DNA from: Aureimonas endophytica
GTDB lineage: Bacteria > Pseudomonadota > Alphaproteobacteria > Rhizobiales > Rhizobiaceae
Reading direction: 5' to 3'
Assembly (NCBI RefSeq): GCF_014642635.1
Contig: NZ_BMIQ01000004.1
Coordinates: 186,001-250,000 of the forward strand
DNA length: 64,000 bases
The notes under the pieces are model-generated. The model was not told where the DNA came from. It made no database searches and saw only the letters and a list, made by a program, of their open reading frames with translations. Of this stretch, positions 52,355 through 62,283 are shown piece by piece. Numbering within the stretch: position 1 is the first letter of the stretch; every line of letters begins with the position of its first letter. Both the position numbers and the translations under genes were made by a program.

Positions 52355-53445
52355 GCCTTGGCGCCCCGGCGGCCGAAGCCGACGAGCGGCGGCGCCGTCT
52401 CGTCCAGCGGCCAGCGCGGCCGGACCGGCGCGTCCAACCCGTCGCGAAGGCCCGCCTCGAAGCGTTCGAGCCCGGCATGGGCGATCATCGCGGCATTGTC
52501 GGTGCAAAGCGCCAAGGGCGGGGCGACGAGCGCGACGCCCGCCGTCCGGCTCGCCGCCTCCAAGGCGGCGCGGATCGTGCGGTTGGCCGCGACGCCGCCG
52601 GCCACCGCCAGGACCGGCGCTTCCAGATCGGGAAACTCGGCGCGGAATCTCGCGAGGGCCCGCGCGACGCGATCGGCGACGCTGTCGGCCGCCGCCGCCT
52701 GGAAGCCGGCGCAGAGATCGGCGACGTCCTGAGGCGCCAGTGGCGCCGCCGCTTCCGCCGCCTGCCGCACCGCCGTCTTCAGGCCGGAAAAGGAGAAGTC
52801 GAGCCGCTTCTCGCCGCGCATCGGCCGGGGCAGGGGGAAGCGCCGCGCATCGCCGTCCGCCGCCGCCTTCTCGACATTCGGGCCGCCCGGATGGCCGAGG
52901 CCGAGCAGCTTGGCCGTCTTGTCGAAGGCCTCGCCCAGCGCGTCGTCGATCGTCGTGCCCCAGCGCTCGTAGCGCCCGAGCCCGCGCACGAGGAGGATCT
53001 GCGTATGGCCGCCGGAGGCGAGCAGCATCAGATAGGGATAGGCGACGCCGTCGGTGAGGCGCGGCGTCAGCGCATGGCCTTCGAGATGGTTGATCGCGAG
53101 AAAGGGCAGGCCCGCCGCCCCGGCGATCGCCTTGCCGGTCATCGCGCCGACGATCAGCGCCCCGATGAGGCCGGGCCCGCTCGTCGCCGCGACCGCCGCA
53201 AGATCGGAAACGGCTAGGGCCGCGTCCTGGAGCGCCGCGCGTACGATGCCGTCCAGCGCCTCCACATGGGCGCGGGCCGCGATTTCCGGCACGACGCCGC
53301 CGAAGGCCGCGTGCTCCTCCACCTGGCTGAAGACGATGTTCGACAGGATGAGCGGGCGCCCCTCCGGCCCGCGCGTCACCACGGCGGCGGCCGTCTCGTC
53401 GCAGCTCGTCTCGATGCCGAGGATGAGGGGAGCCTTGTCCTGCAC
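52351..53445 (-). CDS. tsaD: tRNA N6-adenosine threonylcarbamoyltransferase TsaD
   Basis: 364-residue ASKHA-fold enzyme that completes the t6A37 modification of ANN-decoding tRNAs with TsaB/TsaE. Conserved: [16 protein letters not shown], the metal-binding His in [39 protein letters not shown], and [12 protein letters not shown]. It is divergent from hemC with a 109-base gap. Confidence 0.97.
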   Translation of the reverse strand: MQDKAPLILGIETSCDETAAAVVTRGPEGRPLILSNIVFSQVEEHAAFGGVVPEIAARAHVEALDGIVRAALQDAALAVSDLAAVAATSGPGLIGALIVGAMTGKAIAGAAGLPFLAINHLEGHALTPRLTDGVAYPYLMLLASGGHTQILLVRGLGRYERWGTTIDDALGEAFDKTAKLLGLGHPGGPNVEKAAADGDARRFPLPRPMRGEKRLDFSFSGLKTAVRQAAEAAAPLAPQDVADLCAGFQAAAADSVADRVARALARFRAEFPDLEAPVLAVAGGVAANRTIRAALEAASRTAGVALVAPPLALCTDNAAMIAHAGLERFEAGLRDGLDAPVRPRWPLDETAPPLVGFGRRGAKA

Positions 53446-53554
53446 GCCTGTCGCCCGAGTCCTTTTTCCGCATTCGCAAACGGAGATAGCGAGGCGGCGT
53501 CGATTGCGCTACCGCAAGCCGCGAAACACGAGGATGGCAGGAGACATTCGCACG

Positions 53555-54508
53555 ATGACGGGACGGCGCCCCATCCGCATCGGCACGCGCGGCAGCCAGC
53601 TCGCCCTGGCCCAGGCCTCGGAGCTTCGGGCCCGGCTGATGGCGGCGCATGGTCTCACCGAAGCGGATTTCGCGATCGAGGTGATGTCGACGGCCGGCGA
53701 CCGCATCCAGGACCGGCCGCTCGCGGAGGTCGGCGGCAAGGGCCTCTTCACCTTCGAGATCGAGGCGGCGCTGCTCGACGGGCGGCTCGATCTCGCCGTC
53801 CATTCCGCCAAGGACGTCGCGACCGTGCTGCCGGAGGGGCTCCATCTCTCCGCCTTCCTGCCGCGCGAGGACGTGCGCGACGTCTTCATCGGCCGGGGCG
53901 GCCGGCGCCTCGCCGACCTGCCGCAGGGCGCGCGGATCGGCAGCGCTTCCCTGCGGCGTCAGGCGCAGCTCCTGCGGCTGCGGCCCGATCTCGACGTCGT
54001 GAACTTTCGCGGCAACGTGCCGTCCCGTCTGCGCAAACTGGAGGCGGGCGAGGTGGAGGGCACGCTTCTGGCGCTCGCCGGGCTGAAGCGGCTGGCCCTC
54101 GACGCCTCGGTCGCGGGCGAGATTCTCGACGCGGAGGACTTCATGCCGGCGCCCGGCCAGGGCGCGATCTGCGTCGAGAGCCGCAGCGGCGACGCCGCGA
54201 CCGCCGCGCTCGTCGGTGCCATCGACCACGCGCCGACGCGGGCGATGCTGACGGCCGAGCGCGCCTTCCTGGCGGTGCTCGACGGCTCCTGCCGCACGCC
54301 GATCGCCGCCCTGTCGCGGCTCGACGGCGCGGACCTCCGCTTCTCCGGCATGATCCTGACGCCGGACGGCGCCAGGGCGCATCGCCGCAACGAGACGGGG
54401 CCGGTCGCGGAGGCCGCCCGGCTCGGCGAAGCGGCGGCGAAGGCGCTTCTCGCCGAGGCCGGGGCGGATTTCTTCGCCGGCTGGGCGGGCGCGCACCGCC
54501 GGCCCTGA
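53555..54508 (+). CDS. hemC: Porphobilinogen deaminase (hydroxymethylbilane synthase)
   Basis: 317-residue tetrapyrrole enzyme. [49 protein letters not shown] and the dipyrromethane-binding Cys in [12 protein letters not shown] are all there. ATG 53555 ([10 protein letters not shown]) has AGGAG upstream; ATG 53534 is an alternative. It overlaps hemD by one base. Confidence 0.96.
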   Translation: MTGRRPIRIGTRGSQLALAQASELRARLMAAHGLTEADFAIEVMSTAGDRIQDRPLAEVGGKGLFTFEIEAALLDGRLDLAVHSAKDVATVLPEGLHLSAFLPREDVRDVFIGRGGRRLADLPQGARIGSASLRRQAQLLRLRPDLDVVNFRGNVPSRLRKLEAGEVEGTLLALAGLKRLALDASVAGEILDAEDFMPAPGQGAICVESRSGDAATAALVGAIDHAPTRAMLTAERAFLAVLDGSCRTPIAALSRLDGADLRFSGMILTPDGARAHRRNETGPVAEAARLGEAAAKALLAEAGADFFAGWAGAHRRP

Positions 54509-55203
54509 TGCGGGTCCTGATCCTGCGCGAGCCGGAGGCGGCCGAGGAAACGGCCGGGGCGCTGGCGGCGCTCGGCCACGAGCCGCTGCGCCTGCCCTTG
54601 CAGGCGATCGTGCCGCTCGGCGCGCCGCCGCCGCCGGGCCGCTTCGCCGCCCTCGTGGTGACGAGCCGCAACGCGCTGCCGGCCCTCTCGCGCCATCTCT
54701 CCGGCACGGACCTGCCGCTTCTCGCCGTCGGCGCGGCGACGGCCGCGCGGCTGCGCGGCGCGGGCTTCGCCATCGCGGTGACGGGCGAGGGCGCCGCGGC
54801 GAGCCTCGTTTCGCCCGCCGCCGAGCTTGCCGGCCGCGCCGGCCTGCCGCTGCTTCTCGCCCTCGGGCGAAGCCGCAGCGCCGATCTCGAAACCGGGCTG
54901 GCGGCGCGGAACGCGCCCTTCACCGTCTGGGAGACCTATGAGACCCGGCCGCGCCGGCCGGAGATTGCGGAGATCGCGGCGCTCTTCGCGGCGGGAAGAC
55001 CGGAGGCCGCGCTGCTTCTGTCCGCGACTCAAGCCGAGGGCTTCGCGGCGCTTCTGGCGGCGCATGGCGAATTCTTCCGGCCGATGCCCCGGCTTTTCTG
55101 CCTTTCGGCCCGGATCGCCGCGCGGCTTCCCGAGGAACTTCGGCCTTTCGCCACCATTTCGCCCCGGCGGGATGTCTCCTCGCTTCTCGCGGGCCTTGCC
55201 TAG
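54508..55203 (+). CDS. hemD: Uroporphyrinogen-III synthase
   Basis: 231-residue HemD-family protein: VLILREPEAAEETAGALAAL, ALVVTSRNALPALSRH, then the second domain with VWETYETRPRRPEI and LLLSATQAEGFAAL. The family is weakly conserved, so the position directly after hemC (TGATG) supports the call. It closes the linear tetrapyrrole to uroporphyrinogen III. Confidence 0.92.
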   Translation: MRVLILREPEAAEETAGALAALGHEPLRLPLQAIVPLGAPPPPGRFAALVVTSRNALPALSRHLSGTDLPLLAVGAATAARLRGAGFAIAVTGEGAAASLVSPAAELAGRAGLPLLLALGRSRSADLETGLAARNAPFTVWETYETRPRRPEIAEIAALFAAGRPEAALLLSATQAEGFAALLAAHGEFFRPMPRLFCLSARIAARLPEELRPFATISPRRDVSSLLAGLA

Positions 55204-55277
55204 CATAGTTTCCACGAGCCATATGCTCTGCCGGCCGCCCCTCCGGCACGCCCATGCGAACGACGGGACCTGTCGAG

Positions 55278-56999
55278 ATGACCAATCCGCCGCGCCGATC
55301 GCGCCCGAAGAAACCGGGCGAGACGATCGACCTCACCGCCGAACGGATCGAGGCCGCGCCTCCCGAGCCGCAGACGGCCGACGCGCCCGGCAAGGGCGAT
55401 GCCGACCCGGCGCTGGCCGCCGATCCCGAAACCCGCCTCGGCGAGGCGGGGAGCCCGGCGGACGCGCCGACCGCGAGCGAGGAGCGTTTGAGCGATCCGA
55501 TGAAGAGCACCGCGCCGCTCGCCGGCCCGGCCCCTGACGACGCGCTGCCGGGGGCGCTGGCCGGCGCCGAGGCGGAAGCCGCCAGGCCGGAGGGCGTCAG
55601 CGTTCTCGGCGAGCCGGAACCCGGTGATTCGGCGGCGCCCGCCGCGATGGCCGGTTCCCCGAGCGAGGCGACGGACGAGACGGCCGAGCCGCGCGAGGCC
55701 GATCGGCGCGAGGGCGAGCCCAGCGCCGAAGCCGGCTTCGCCGCCGAGGAGGGGCTCGACCCCACCCGCCGGCCGGACGACCTCCGCCACGAGGAGCTCG
55801 ACGCCGAGACGATCCTCGCCGCCGCTGAGCCGCAGCCGGCCGAGCCGCCGCGCCCCAATCTCAACTATCACGAGACGCCCGTGCAGCACGGCGCCCACGG
55901 CCCCGGCGCCGGCGGGCTGTTCGGCGCCGCGATCCTCGGCGGCGCCGTGGCGCTGATCGCCGGCGGTCTCCTGCAATATGCGGGCGTCATCCCGGCCGTC
56001 GGCCAGGTGGACGTCGCCCAGCTCAGCCAGCAGTTCGCCCGCACCGGCGACGTGCAGCAGCTCACCACCGACATCAACACCGTGCGCAACGAGGTCGCCC
56101 AGCTCCAATCGACCCTCTCGGCCGGCGGCGTCGGCGGCAACGGCCCGGCGGCGACGGATTTCGCCGCGCTGACCGACCGCGTGACGGCGCTCGAGGGCCG
56201 CGTCGGCTCCGGCAATCCGCAGCCCGCCATCGATCCGAACGTCGTCAGCGGCGCGACGGAGGCGGCGAGCCGGGCGCAGCAGGCGGCGGAAGCGGCCCAG
56301 GCCCGCGCCGACGAGGCGCGCCAGACGGCGGCCACCGCCCAGCAGACCGCCGCGACGGCCCAGCAGGCGGCGGGTGTCGCCCAGCAGGCCGCCAATGGCG
56401 CGATGGACGCGACCAACACCAACCGGCAGGCGATCGCCGAGATCCAGGGCCGCATCGGCTCGGTGGAGGAGGCGAACAAGCAGGCCGCCGTCGCCATCGC
56501 GGCGGCGGGCCTCAAGGCCGCCGTCGATCGGGGCGGGCCGTTCATGTCCGAGCTCGAATCCTATGCCAAGGCGGCCGGCGGCTCGCCGGTCGTCGACGCG
56601 CTGCGCAACTATGCCGCCGAGGGCGTGCCGACCCTGGCCGAACTGCAATCGGCCTGGCCCGCCTCGCGCACCGCCATGCTGAAGGCGCTCCAGCCGCAGG
56701 ACGCCAATGCCGGCGTCGGCCAGCAGATCCTGTCGGGTCTCAGCGGCCTCGTCGCCGTGCGCCCCTCCGGCCAGGCGGCCGCCTCCGCCACCGGGCCGGA
56801 CGCCGGCATCGCCCGGCTCGACGCCGCGCTGGAGGCCGGCAATCTCGACGGCTGGAACGCCGAGTGGCAGAAGCTGCCGCAGGCGGCCAAGGACGCGAGC
56901 GCCGACTTCCAGAAGCGTGTCGACGCGCGGGCCGAGGCCCAGCGCGTCCTCAGCCAGGCCCTCGGCCAGGTCGTGAACTCCATCGGGAAAGCCGGCTGA
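55278..56999 (+). CDS. Mitofilin/Mic60-like inner-membrane protein
   Basis: 573-residue protein. A long acidic, Pro/Ala-rich N-terminal region (1-200) is followed by one membrane helix (about 211-240, FGAAILGGAVALIAGG), then a coiled coil (about 245-420) with Ala/Gln-rich heptads. The C-terminal mitofilin-type helical domain (about 430-573) contains FMSELESYAKAAGGSP. Alphaproteobacterial Mic60 bends membranes and is the ancestor of the mitochondrial MICOS subunit. It sits between hemD and hemY, the usual place. ATG 55254 is an alternative start. The hemY ATG overlaps its stop (TGATG). Confidence 0.86.
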   Translation: MTNPPRRSRPKKPGETIDLTAERIEAAPPEPQTADAPGKGDADPALAADPETRLGEAGSPADAPTASEERLSDPMKSTAPLAGPAPDDALPGALAGAEAEAARPEGVSVLGEPEPGDSAAPAAMAGSPSEATDETAEPREADRREGEPSAEAGFAAEEGLDPTRRPDDLRHEELDAETILAAAEPQPAEPPRPNLNYHETPVQHGAHGPGAGGLFGAAILGGAVALIAGGLLQYAGVIPAVGQVDVAQLSQQFARTGDVQQLTTDINTVRNEVAQLQSTLSAGGVGGNGPAATDFAALTDRVTALEGRVGSGNPQPAIDPNVVSGATEAASRAQQAAEAAQARADEARQTAATAQQTAATAQQAAGVAQQAANGAMDATNTNRQAIAEIQGRIGSVEEANKQAAVAIAAAGLKAAVDRGGPFMSELESYAKAAGGSPVVDALRNYAAEGVPTLAELQSAWPASRTAMLKALQPQDANAGVGQQILSGLSGLVAVRPSGQAAASATGPDAGIARLDAALEAGNLDGWNAEWQKLPQAAKDASADFQKRVDARAEAQRVLSQALGQVVNSIGKAG

Positions 57000-58546
57000 T
57001 GTTGCGCATCCTTGCCTTTCTGCTGATCGTCCTCGCGGCGGCTCTCGGCTTCTCCTGGCTCCAGGACCATCCGGGCGCCGTTTCCCTGACCCTCGGCAAT
57101 GCGGTGATGGAGACGAGCTTCACCGTCTTCGTCGTCCTGGAACTCCTGCTTCTCGGCATCGTCTGCCTGGTCGTCTGGCTGGTGCGCAGCTTCTTCAAGG
57201 CGCCGGACCGCGTCGGCCGCTTCTTCTCCACCCGCCGCCGCGACAAGGGCTACCATGCCCTGTCCTCCGGCATCATCGCCGCCGGCGCCGGCGACGCGGC
57301 CTTGGCCCGGCGCATGACCAAGCGCAGCCAGAAGCTGCTCGCCGCGCGCAAGGAGCCGCTGGTGCGCTTCCTCGACGCGCAGACGGCGATGATCGAGGGC
57401 GATCACGAGCGCGCCCGCGCCGTGTTCCAGTCGATGGAGAACGAGCCGGAGACCCGGCTTCTCGCCATGCGCGGCCTTTATCTGGAGGCCGAGCGGCTGG
57501 GCGATGCCGCCGCCGCCCGCCATTATGCCGAACGCGCCGCCCGCATCGCGCCGCACGTGCCCTGGGCCGGCGGCGCCGTGCTCGAATCGAAGACGATCGA
57601 GGGCGACTATGACGGGGCGCTGGCGATCCTCGAGGCGCAGCGCGACGCGCGCCTGATCGAGAAGGCGGAATCCTCCCGCCTGCGCGCCGTGCTCCTCACC
57701 GCCAAGGCGAAGACGCTGCTCGACCGCGATCCGGCGCAGGCCCGCAAGGCGGCGCTCGAGGCGGTGTCGCTCGCCCCGACCCTCGTGCCCGCCGCCGTCA
57801 CGGCGGCGCGCGCCATGTTCCGCCTCGGCGACGTGCGCAAGGGCTCGAACGTCATCGAGCGCGCCTGGGAAAAGACCGTCCATCCCGAGCTCGCCTCGAC
57901 CTATATCCATGCCCGGGCCGGCGATTCGGCGGAGGAGCGGCTGAAGCGGGCGCGCACGCTCGCCTCGCTCCAGCCGACCCATGTCGAGACGCATCTGATG
58001 CTCGCCAATGCGGCGATCGATGCCGGCGACCTGACGCTCGCCCGCATCGAGGCGACGGCCGCCCTGCGCAAGGAGCCGCGCGAGGGGGTCTTCCTGCTTC
58101 TCGCCGATCTCGAAGAGGCGGAAGGCGGCTCGGAAGGCGCCGTGCGCGAATGGCTCGGCCGGGCGGTGCGCGCGCCGCGCGATCCGGCCTGGACGGCGGA
58201 CGGCATCGTGGCCGAGGACTGGGCGCCCGTCTCGCCCGTCACCGGCCGGCTCGACGCCTTCGAATGGAAGGTGCCGGCCCAGCATGTCGACGCCCATGGC
58301 GCGGTGATCGAAGGCGAGCGCCCGAGCGCCCGCGAGCGTCTCGCCGCCCGTCCCGCCGAGACCGGCCCGAACCGCAACGGTAACGGCGGCCATGGCCGCG
58401 TCGCCGGGCCGGCGGCGCCCGTCGCGGCGGCCTCGGGGCCGAGCGCCACGGCCGCTCCCGGCGGCGCCCATGGCGCGCCCGACCGCGCCATCGCGATGCC
58501 GGCCGAGCCGGCGAAGGGCGAGGGCGCCGGGCTGCGGCTCTTCTGA
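56999..58546 (+). CDS. HemY N-terminal-domain protein (TPR membrane protein)
   Basis: 515-residue inner-membrane protein of the HemY_N/TPR type. Two membrane helices (about residues 2-20 and 42-65), the conserved block KAPDRVGRFFSTRRRDKGYHALSSG (split here as KAPDRVGRFF and DKGYHALSSG), and TPR repeats to about residue 400. The C-terminal 100 residues are low-complexity. It is associated with haem biosynthesis operons but is not protoporphyrinogen oxidase. The name hemY is ambiguous and is not given as symbol. Confidence 0.88.
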   Translation: MLRILAFLLIVLAAALGFSWLQDHPGAVSLTLGNAVMETSFTVFVVLELLLLGIVCLVVWLVRSFFKAPDRVGRFFSTRRRDKGYHALSSGIIAAGAGDAALARRMTKRSQKLLAARKEPLVRFLDAQTAMIEGDHERARAVFQSMENEPETRLLAMRGLYLEAERLGDAAAARHYAERAARIAPHVPWAGGAVLESKTIEGDYDGALAILEAQRDARLIEKAESSRLRAVLLTAKAKTLLDRDPAQARKAALEAVSLAPTLVPAAVTAARAMFRLGDVRKGSNVIERAWEKTVHPELASTYIHARAGDSAEERLKRARTLASLQPTHVETHLMLANAAIDAGDLTLARIEATAALRKEPREGVFLLLADLEEAEGGSEGAVREWLGRAVRAPRDPAWTADGIVAEDWAPVSPVTGRLDAFEWKVPAQHVDAHGAVIEGERPSARERLAARPAETGPNRNGNGGHGRVAGPAAPVAAASGPSATAAPGGAHGAPDRAIAMPAEPAKGEGAGLRLF

Positions 58547-58568
58547 TCGAGAGGCGGCGGCGGGCGGC

Positions 58569-59051
58569 ATGTTCGAGGCGCTGAAGGACTTCCTGCGCGG
58601 CCTGGGCTTCGAGGACGGCGGGGCGATGCCCTCGGGCCGCGACCCGCGCGTCGCCGCCGCCGCCCTTCTCTGCCATGTGGCGGAGGCCGACGGCGCGGTG
58701 ACGGAGGCCGAGCTCGACCTGTTGCGCGCCGGGCTTAGCACGGAATTCGGCCTCGCCCCGGCCGAGACGGAAACCGTGCTGCGCGCCGGCCGGGCGGCGG
58801 ACGCGGAGGCCGTCGATCTCTTCCAGTTCACGAGCGTCCTTCTCGCCGCCCTGTCGGCGGAGGAGCGCATCCGCTTCGTCGGCCTCCTCTGGGACGTCGT
58901 CTATGCCGACGGGCGGGTGCACGAACTGGAGGACAACACCATCTGGCGCATCGCCGAACTTCTCGGCGTCTCGGCCCGCGAGCGCATGCTGGCGAAGCAG
59001 GCCGCCGCGGCCGAGGCGCCGTTCCCCGCCGACGCCGACGCCGACGGATGA
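58569..59051 (+). CDS. TerB-like (tellurite resistance/DjlA N-terminal) family protein
   Basis: 160-residue helical protein with the two acidic TerB motifs: LLCHVAEADGAVTEAELDLL in the first half and LLWDVVYADGRVHELEDNTI in the second. These can bind metal. Stand-alone TerB proteins of this kind are common in Alphaproteobacteria and lack an assigned role. It follows the HemY-like gene after 22 bases and overlaps the next gene by four bases. Confidence 0.88.
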   Translation: MFEALKDFLRGLGFEDGGAMPSGRDPRVAAAALLCHVAEADGAVTEAELDLLRAGLSTEFGLAPAETETVLRAGRAADAEAVDLFQFTSVLLAALSAEERIRFVGLLWDVVYADGRVHELEDNTIWRIAELLGVSARERMLAKQAAAAEAPFPADADADG

Positions 59052-59794
59052 CCGCCGGCCTGCCCTCGCGGGTCCTGGACGCCGCGCGCGATCCGCGCCC
59101 GGTTCTGGTGGTCCTCCATCAGGAAAGCTCCTCGCCCGGCCGCATCGGCCAGATCCTGAATGAGGCGGGCATTGCCCTCGACATCCGCCGCCCGGTGATC
59201 GGCGAGGCGCTCCCCTCGACGCTGGAGAAGCATCGCGGCGCGATCGTCTTCGGCGGCCCGCCGAGCGCCAACGACGCGGAAGCCTATTTGCGCGACGAGG
59301 TCGACTGGCTGGACGTGCCCTTGCGCGAGAACCGGCCCTTTCTCGGCATCTGCCTCGGCGCGCAGATGCTGGTGAAGCATCTCGGCGGCACCGTCGCGCC
59401 GCATCCCGAAGGTCTCGTCGAGGTCGGCTATTACGACCTGAAGGCTACGGCGGCGGGGCGGGCCTTCATGCCGCACTGGCCGGACGTCGTCTATCAATGG
59501 CATCGCGAGGGCTTCGACCTGCCGCGCGACATGGTGCTGCTCGCCGAGGGGGAGCGCTTCCCGAACCAGGCCTATCGCTATGGCGAGCAGGCTTTCGGCG
59601 TGCAGTTCCACGCCGAACTGACGCTCGCCATGCTTTATCGCTGGACGACGCGCGGCCACGAGCGGCTGAGCCTGCCCGGCGCCCAGGCACGACGGGCGCA
59701 TTTCGAGGGCCGCGCCGCCTATGACGCGCCGATCCGCCGCTGGCTGGTCGAGTTCCTGACGCGGGTCTTCGGCGAGGAGCGCGCCCCGGCATGA
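59048..59794 (+). CDS. Class I glutamine amidotransferase (GMP synthase-like)
   Basis: 248-residue stand-alone GATase. The catalytic triad is visible: Cys102 in FLGICLGAQMLVKHLGG, the His in FGVQFHAELT, with the Glu two residues on. No synthetase domain is attached, so the acceptor is unknown; family members include gamma-glutamyl hydrolases. The start overlaps the TerB-like gene, and its stop overlaps the HAD gene. Confidence 0.9.
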   Translation: MTAGLPSRVLDAARDPRPVLVVLHQESSSPGRIGQILNEAGIALDIRRPVIGEALPSTLEKHRGAIVFGGPPSANDAEAYLRDEVDWLDVPLRENRPFLGICLGAQMLVKHLGGTVAPHPEGLVEVGYYDLKATAAGRAFMPHWPDVVYQWHREGFDLPRDMVLLAEGERFPNQAYRYGEQAFGVQFHAELTLAMLYRWTTRGHERLSLPGAQARRAHFEGRAAYDAPIRRWLVEFLTRVFGEERAPA

Positions 59795-60498
59795 ATGGCC
59801 TCGCCGCCATCGGCTTCGATGCCGACGACACGCTCTGGCAGAACGAGCGCTTCTTCCGCCTGACCGAGGCGCGCTTCGTCGCGCTGCTCGAAGCGCATGG
59901 CGAGGGGCCCGTCCTGTCGCGCCGCCTCCTGGAGGCGGAGATCCGCAACCTTCGGTATTACGGTTTCGGCATCAAGGGCTTCACCCTCTCGATGATCGAG
60001 ACGGCGCTCGACGTGACCGAGGGGCGGGTGGACGGGGCGGCGATCCGGGCGATCCTCGATTTCGGCCGCGAGATGCTGGACCATCCGGTGGAGACGCTGC
60101 CCTATGCCCGCGAGGTGCTGGAGGGGCTGAAGGGCCGCGTCCGGCTGATCCTCGTCACCAAGGGCGACCTCTTCGACCAGGAGCGCAAGCTCGCCGCCTC
60201 CGGTCTCGGCGAATTCTTCGACGCGGTGGAGATCGTCAGCGACAAGCTGCCGGCGACCTACGAGCGGATCTTCCGCCGCCATGGCGAGGGCGCCGGGCGG
60301 GCGCTGATGGTCGGCAACTCGCTGAAATCGGACATCCTGCCGGCGCTGGCGGCCGGCGCCTTCGCCGTCCATGTCCCGCACGAGCTGACCTGGGACTACG
60401 AGCGGGCCGAGGCGCCGGCGGACCATCCGCGCTTTCGCGCGATCGCGGATCTTTCCGGGCTGGACGCGGCGATCGCGGAGCTTCTCGCCGCTCAGTGA
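59791..60498 (+). CDS. HAD-superfamily hydrolase
   Basis: 235-residue haloacid dehalogenase-like phosphatase. The nucleophile motif is GFDADDTLWQNE, motif II is LILVTKGDLFDQ, and motifs III/IV are in IVSDKLP and LMVGNSLKSDILPALAAG. It has a helical cap between motifs I and II. The substrate is unknown. The start overlaps the amidotransferase stop by four bases; the 3' end overlaps the convergent MFS gene by seven bases. Confidence 0.9.
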   Translation: MNGLAAIGFDADDTLWQNERFFRLTEARFVALLEAHGEGPVLSRRLLEAEIRNLRYYGFGIKGFTLSMIETALDVTEGRVDGAAIRAILDFGREMLDHPVETLPYAREVLEGLKGRVRLILVTKGDLFDQERKLAASGLGEFFDAVEIVSDKLPATYERIFRRHGEGAGRALMVGNSLKSDILPALAAGAFAVHVPHELTWDYERAEAPADHPRFRAIADLSGLDAAIAELLAAQ

Positions 60499-61772
60499 CG
60501 CCCATCGAGCGTCCTGGCCTTGCGCAGGCCCGGAAAGAGCCGTGACCAGACCAGCGCCACGCCGATCGTCGCGACGCCGCCGAGGACGACCGCCGGCACG
60601 GTGCCGATCCAAGCGGCCATGATGCCGGCCCGGAACTCGCCGAGCTCGTTGGAAGCGCCGACGAAGATGGAATTCACCGCGTTCACCCGCCCGCGCACCT
60701 CGTCCGGCGTCCAGAGCTGGAGCAGCGTCTCGCGCACATAGACGCTGATCATGTCGGCCGCGCCCATCAGGCCGAGCGCCAGGATCGACAGCCAGGGCAG
60801 GCGCGACAGGCCGAAGACCACGGTGAAGGCGCCGAACAGGCCGACGAACAGGAACATCACGAGGCCGGCATGGTCGCGGATCGGATGGCGGGTCAGCCAG
60901 ACGACGGTGAGGATCGCGCCGATGCCGGGCGCGGCGCGCAGGAGGCCGAGGCCCCAGGGGCCGACGGCCAGGATGTCGGTGGCGAAGACCGGCATCAGCG
61001 CCACGGCGCCGCCGAGGAGGACGGCGAAGAGATCGAGCGAGATGGCGCCGAGGACGATCCGCTCCCGCCAGATGAAGCGGAAGCCGGCGACGACGGTTTC
61101 CAGGCTCGCGGGCTCCTTCGAGGTCCGCACCGCCGGCGCCGCGATGGAAAGGACGAGCACCGTCGAGACGGCGAAGAGCAGCGTCGCCGTGACATAGGCG
61201 ACATAGGGCGACACGCCGTAGAGGATGCCGCCCGCCACCGGCCCGAGGATCGAGGCGACCTGCCAGGAGGAGGAGTTCCAGGCGATGGCGCCCGGCAGCT
61301 CCTCGCGGCTGACCAGATTGACGACGAGCGAAGAGGCGGCCGGGCCGAAGAAGGCGCGGGCGACGCCGATCACCGCCAGGATCGCGAAGACCGGCACCGG
61401 CGAGGCGAGGCCGTGCCAGGTGAGAAGGAGGAGCGTGCCGACGGCCAGCGCCTCGATGCCGGTCGCGAGACCCATGATCCAGCGGCGCGGATAGCGATCC
61501 GCCGCCGTGCCCGTCACCAGGACGAGGAGGAGCGAGGGCAGGAACTGGCTGAGCCCGATCATGCCGAGATCGAAGGTGCTTCCGGTCAGGGCATAGATCT
61601 GCCAGCCGACCGAGACGGCGACGATCTGGGTGGCGAAGGCGCCGAAGAAGCGGGCGAGCCAGTAGCGCAGGAAGCGGGAATTGCGGAAGACGGCGAAGCG
61701 GTCCTCCGTCGGCAGCACGGGCGAGGGCGGCTCCGCCTGCGCCGGAGCACTCTGCGGGTCCTCGATCGTCAT
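60492..61772 (-). CDS. MFS transporter (MFS_3/EntS-like exporter)
   Basis: 426-residue twelve-helix major facilitator. Beginning NSRFLRYWLARFFGAFATQI and the motif TGTAADRYPRRWIMG in loop 2-3, with AWNSSSWQVASILGPVAGG in helix 5, are typical of the secretion-effector MFS_3 group, which includes siderophore exporters. No siderophore genes are nearby, so the cargo is unknown. The stop lies within the end of the HAD gene. Confidence 0.88.
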   Translation of the reverse strand: MTIEDPQSAPAQAEPPSPVLPTEDRFAVFRNSRFLRYWLARFFGAFATQIVAVSVGWQIYALTGSTFDLGMIGLSQFLPSLLLVLVTGTAADRYPRRWIMGLATGIEALAVGTLLLLTWHGLASPVPVFAILAVIGVARAFFGPAASSLVVNLVSREELPGAIAWNSSSWQVASILGPVAGGILYGVSPYVAYVTATLLFAVSTVLVLSIAAPAVRTSKEPASLETVVAGFRFIWRERIVLGAISLDLFAVLLGGAVALMPVFATDILAVGPWGLGLLRAAPGIGAILTVVWLTRHPIRDHAGLVMFLFVGLFGAFTVVFGLSRLPWLSILALGLMGAADMISVYVRETLLQLWTPDEVRGRVNAVNSIFVGASNELGEFRAGIMAAWIGTVPAVVLGGVATIGVALVWSRLFPGLRKARTLDGRH

Positions 61773-61974
61773 GGAATACCTTGCGGACAGAAGCGGGACT
61801 TCCCGAAGGAAAAGGCCCGGCAGGAAAACGCTCGGCTCTTGGAGCCCCTGACGAAACCCGAGAAGTCGGCGGGCCGGATCGTTTCGCCCGTCCTCCGCCC
61901 GAAGGTTCCGTCCGGGGCTCTTAGTCCCGCTTCGCCCGCATGGTCAACGACTTGGACGGGCGCCGACCCTCGCT

Positions 61975-62151
61975 TCAGGGCGCGTCGCGCAGTTTTTCCC
62001 GTTGTGCCGCGGCATCCACCACGGCCGGATCGTTGCCGCGCTCGCGGATCAGGCGTTCGGCCTCTTCCAGCGGGATGTTCTGCCGCGCCGCGAGCTCCTG
62101 GACGTCCGGGTCGGGCGCGCCGCCTTCCGGCTTTCGGGTGATGTCGCTCAT
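61975..62151 (-). CDS. Small hypothetical protein, 58 residues
   Basis: A charged, probably helical protein (DPDVQELAARQNIPLEEAERLI, then RERGNDPAVVDAAA). The ribosome binding site AGGAG lies ten bases before the ATG at 62151. There is no recognised family. It is divergent from the acidic small ORF at 62284 with a 132-base gap. Confidence 0.6.
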   Translation of the reverse strand: MSDITRKPEGGAPDPDVQELAARQNIPLEEAERLIRERGNDPAVVDAAAQREKLRDAP

Positions 62152-62283
62152 CGGGATCCTCTCCTGTTCGCCGAGATAACGGCGCAGGCGGCGAAAGGCT
62201 GCCGGCATGGCGGGGCTCGCCGCCTCGGAACCAAGGCGCCGCCCGCCCGCTTCTCCCGACAGGTCAAGCAGAAGGCGACGACG

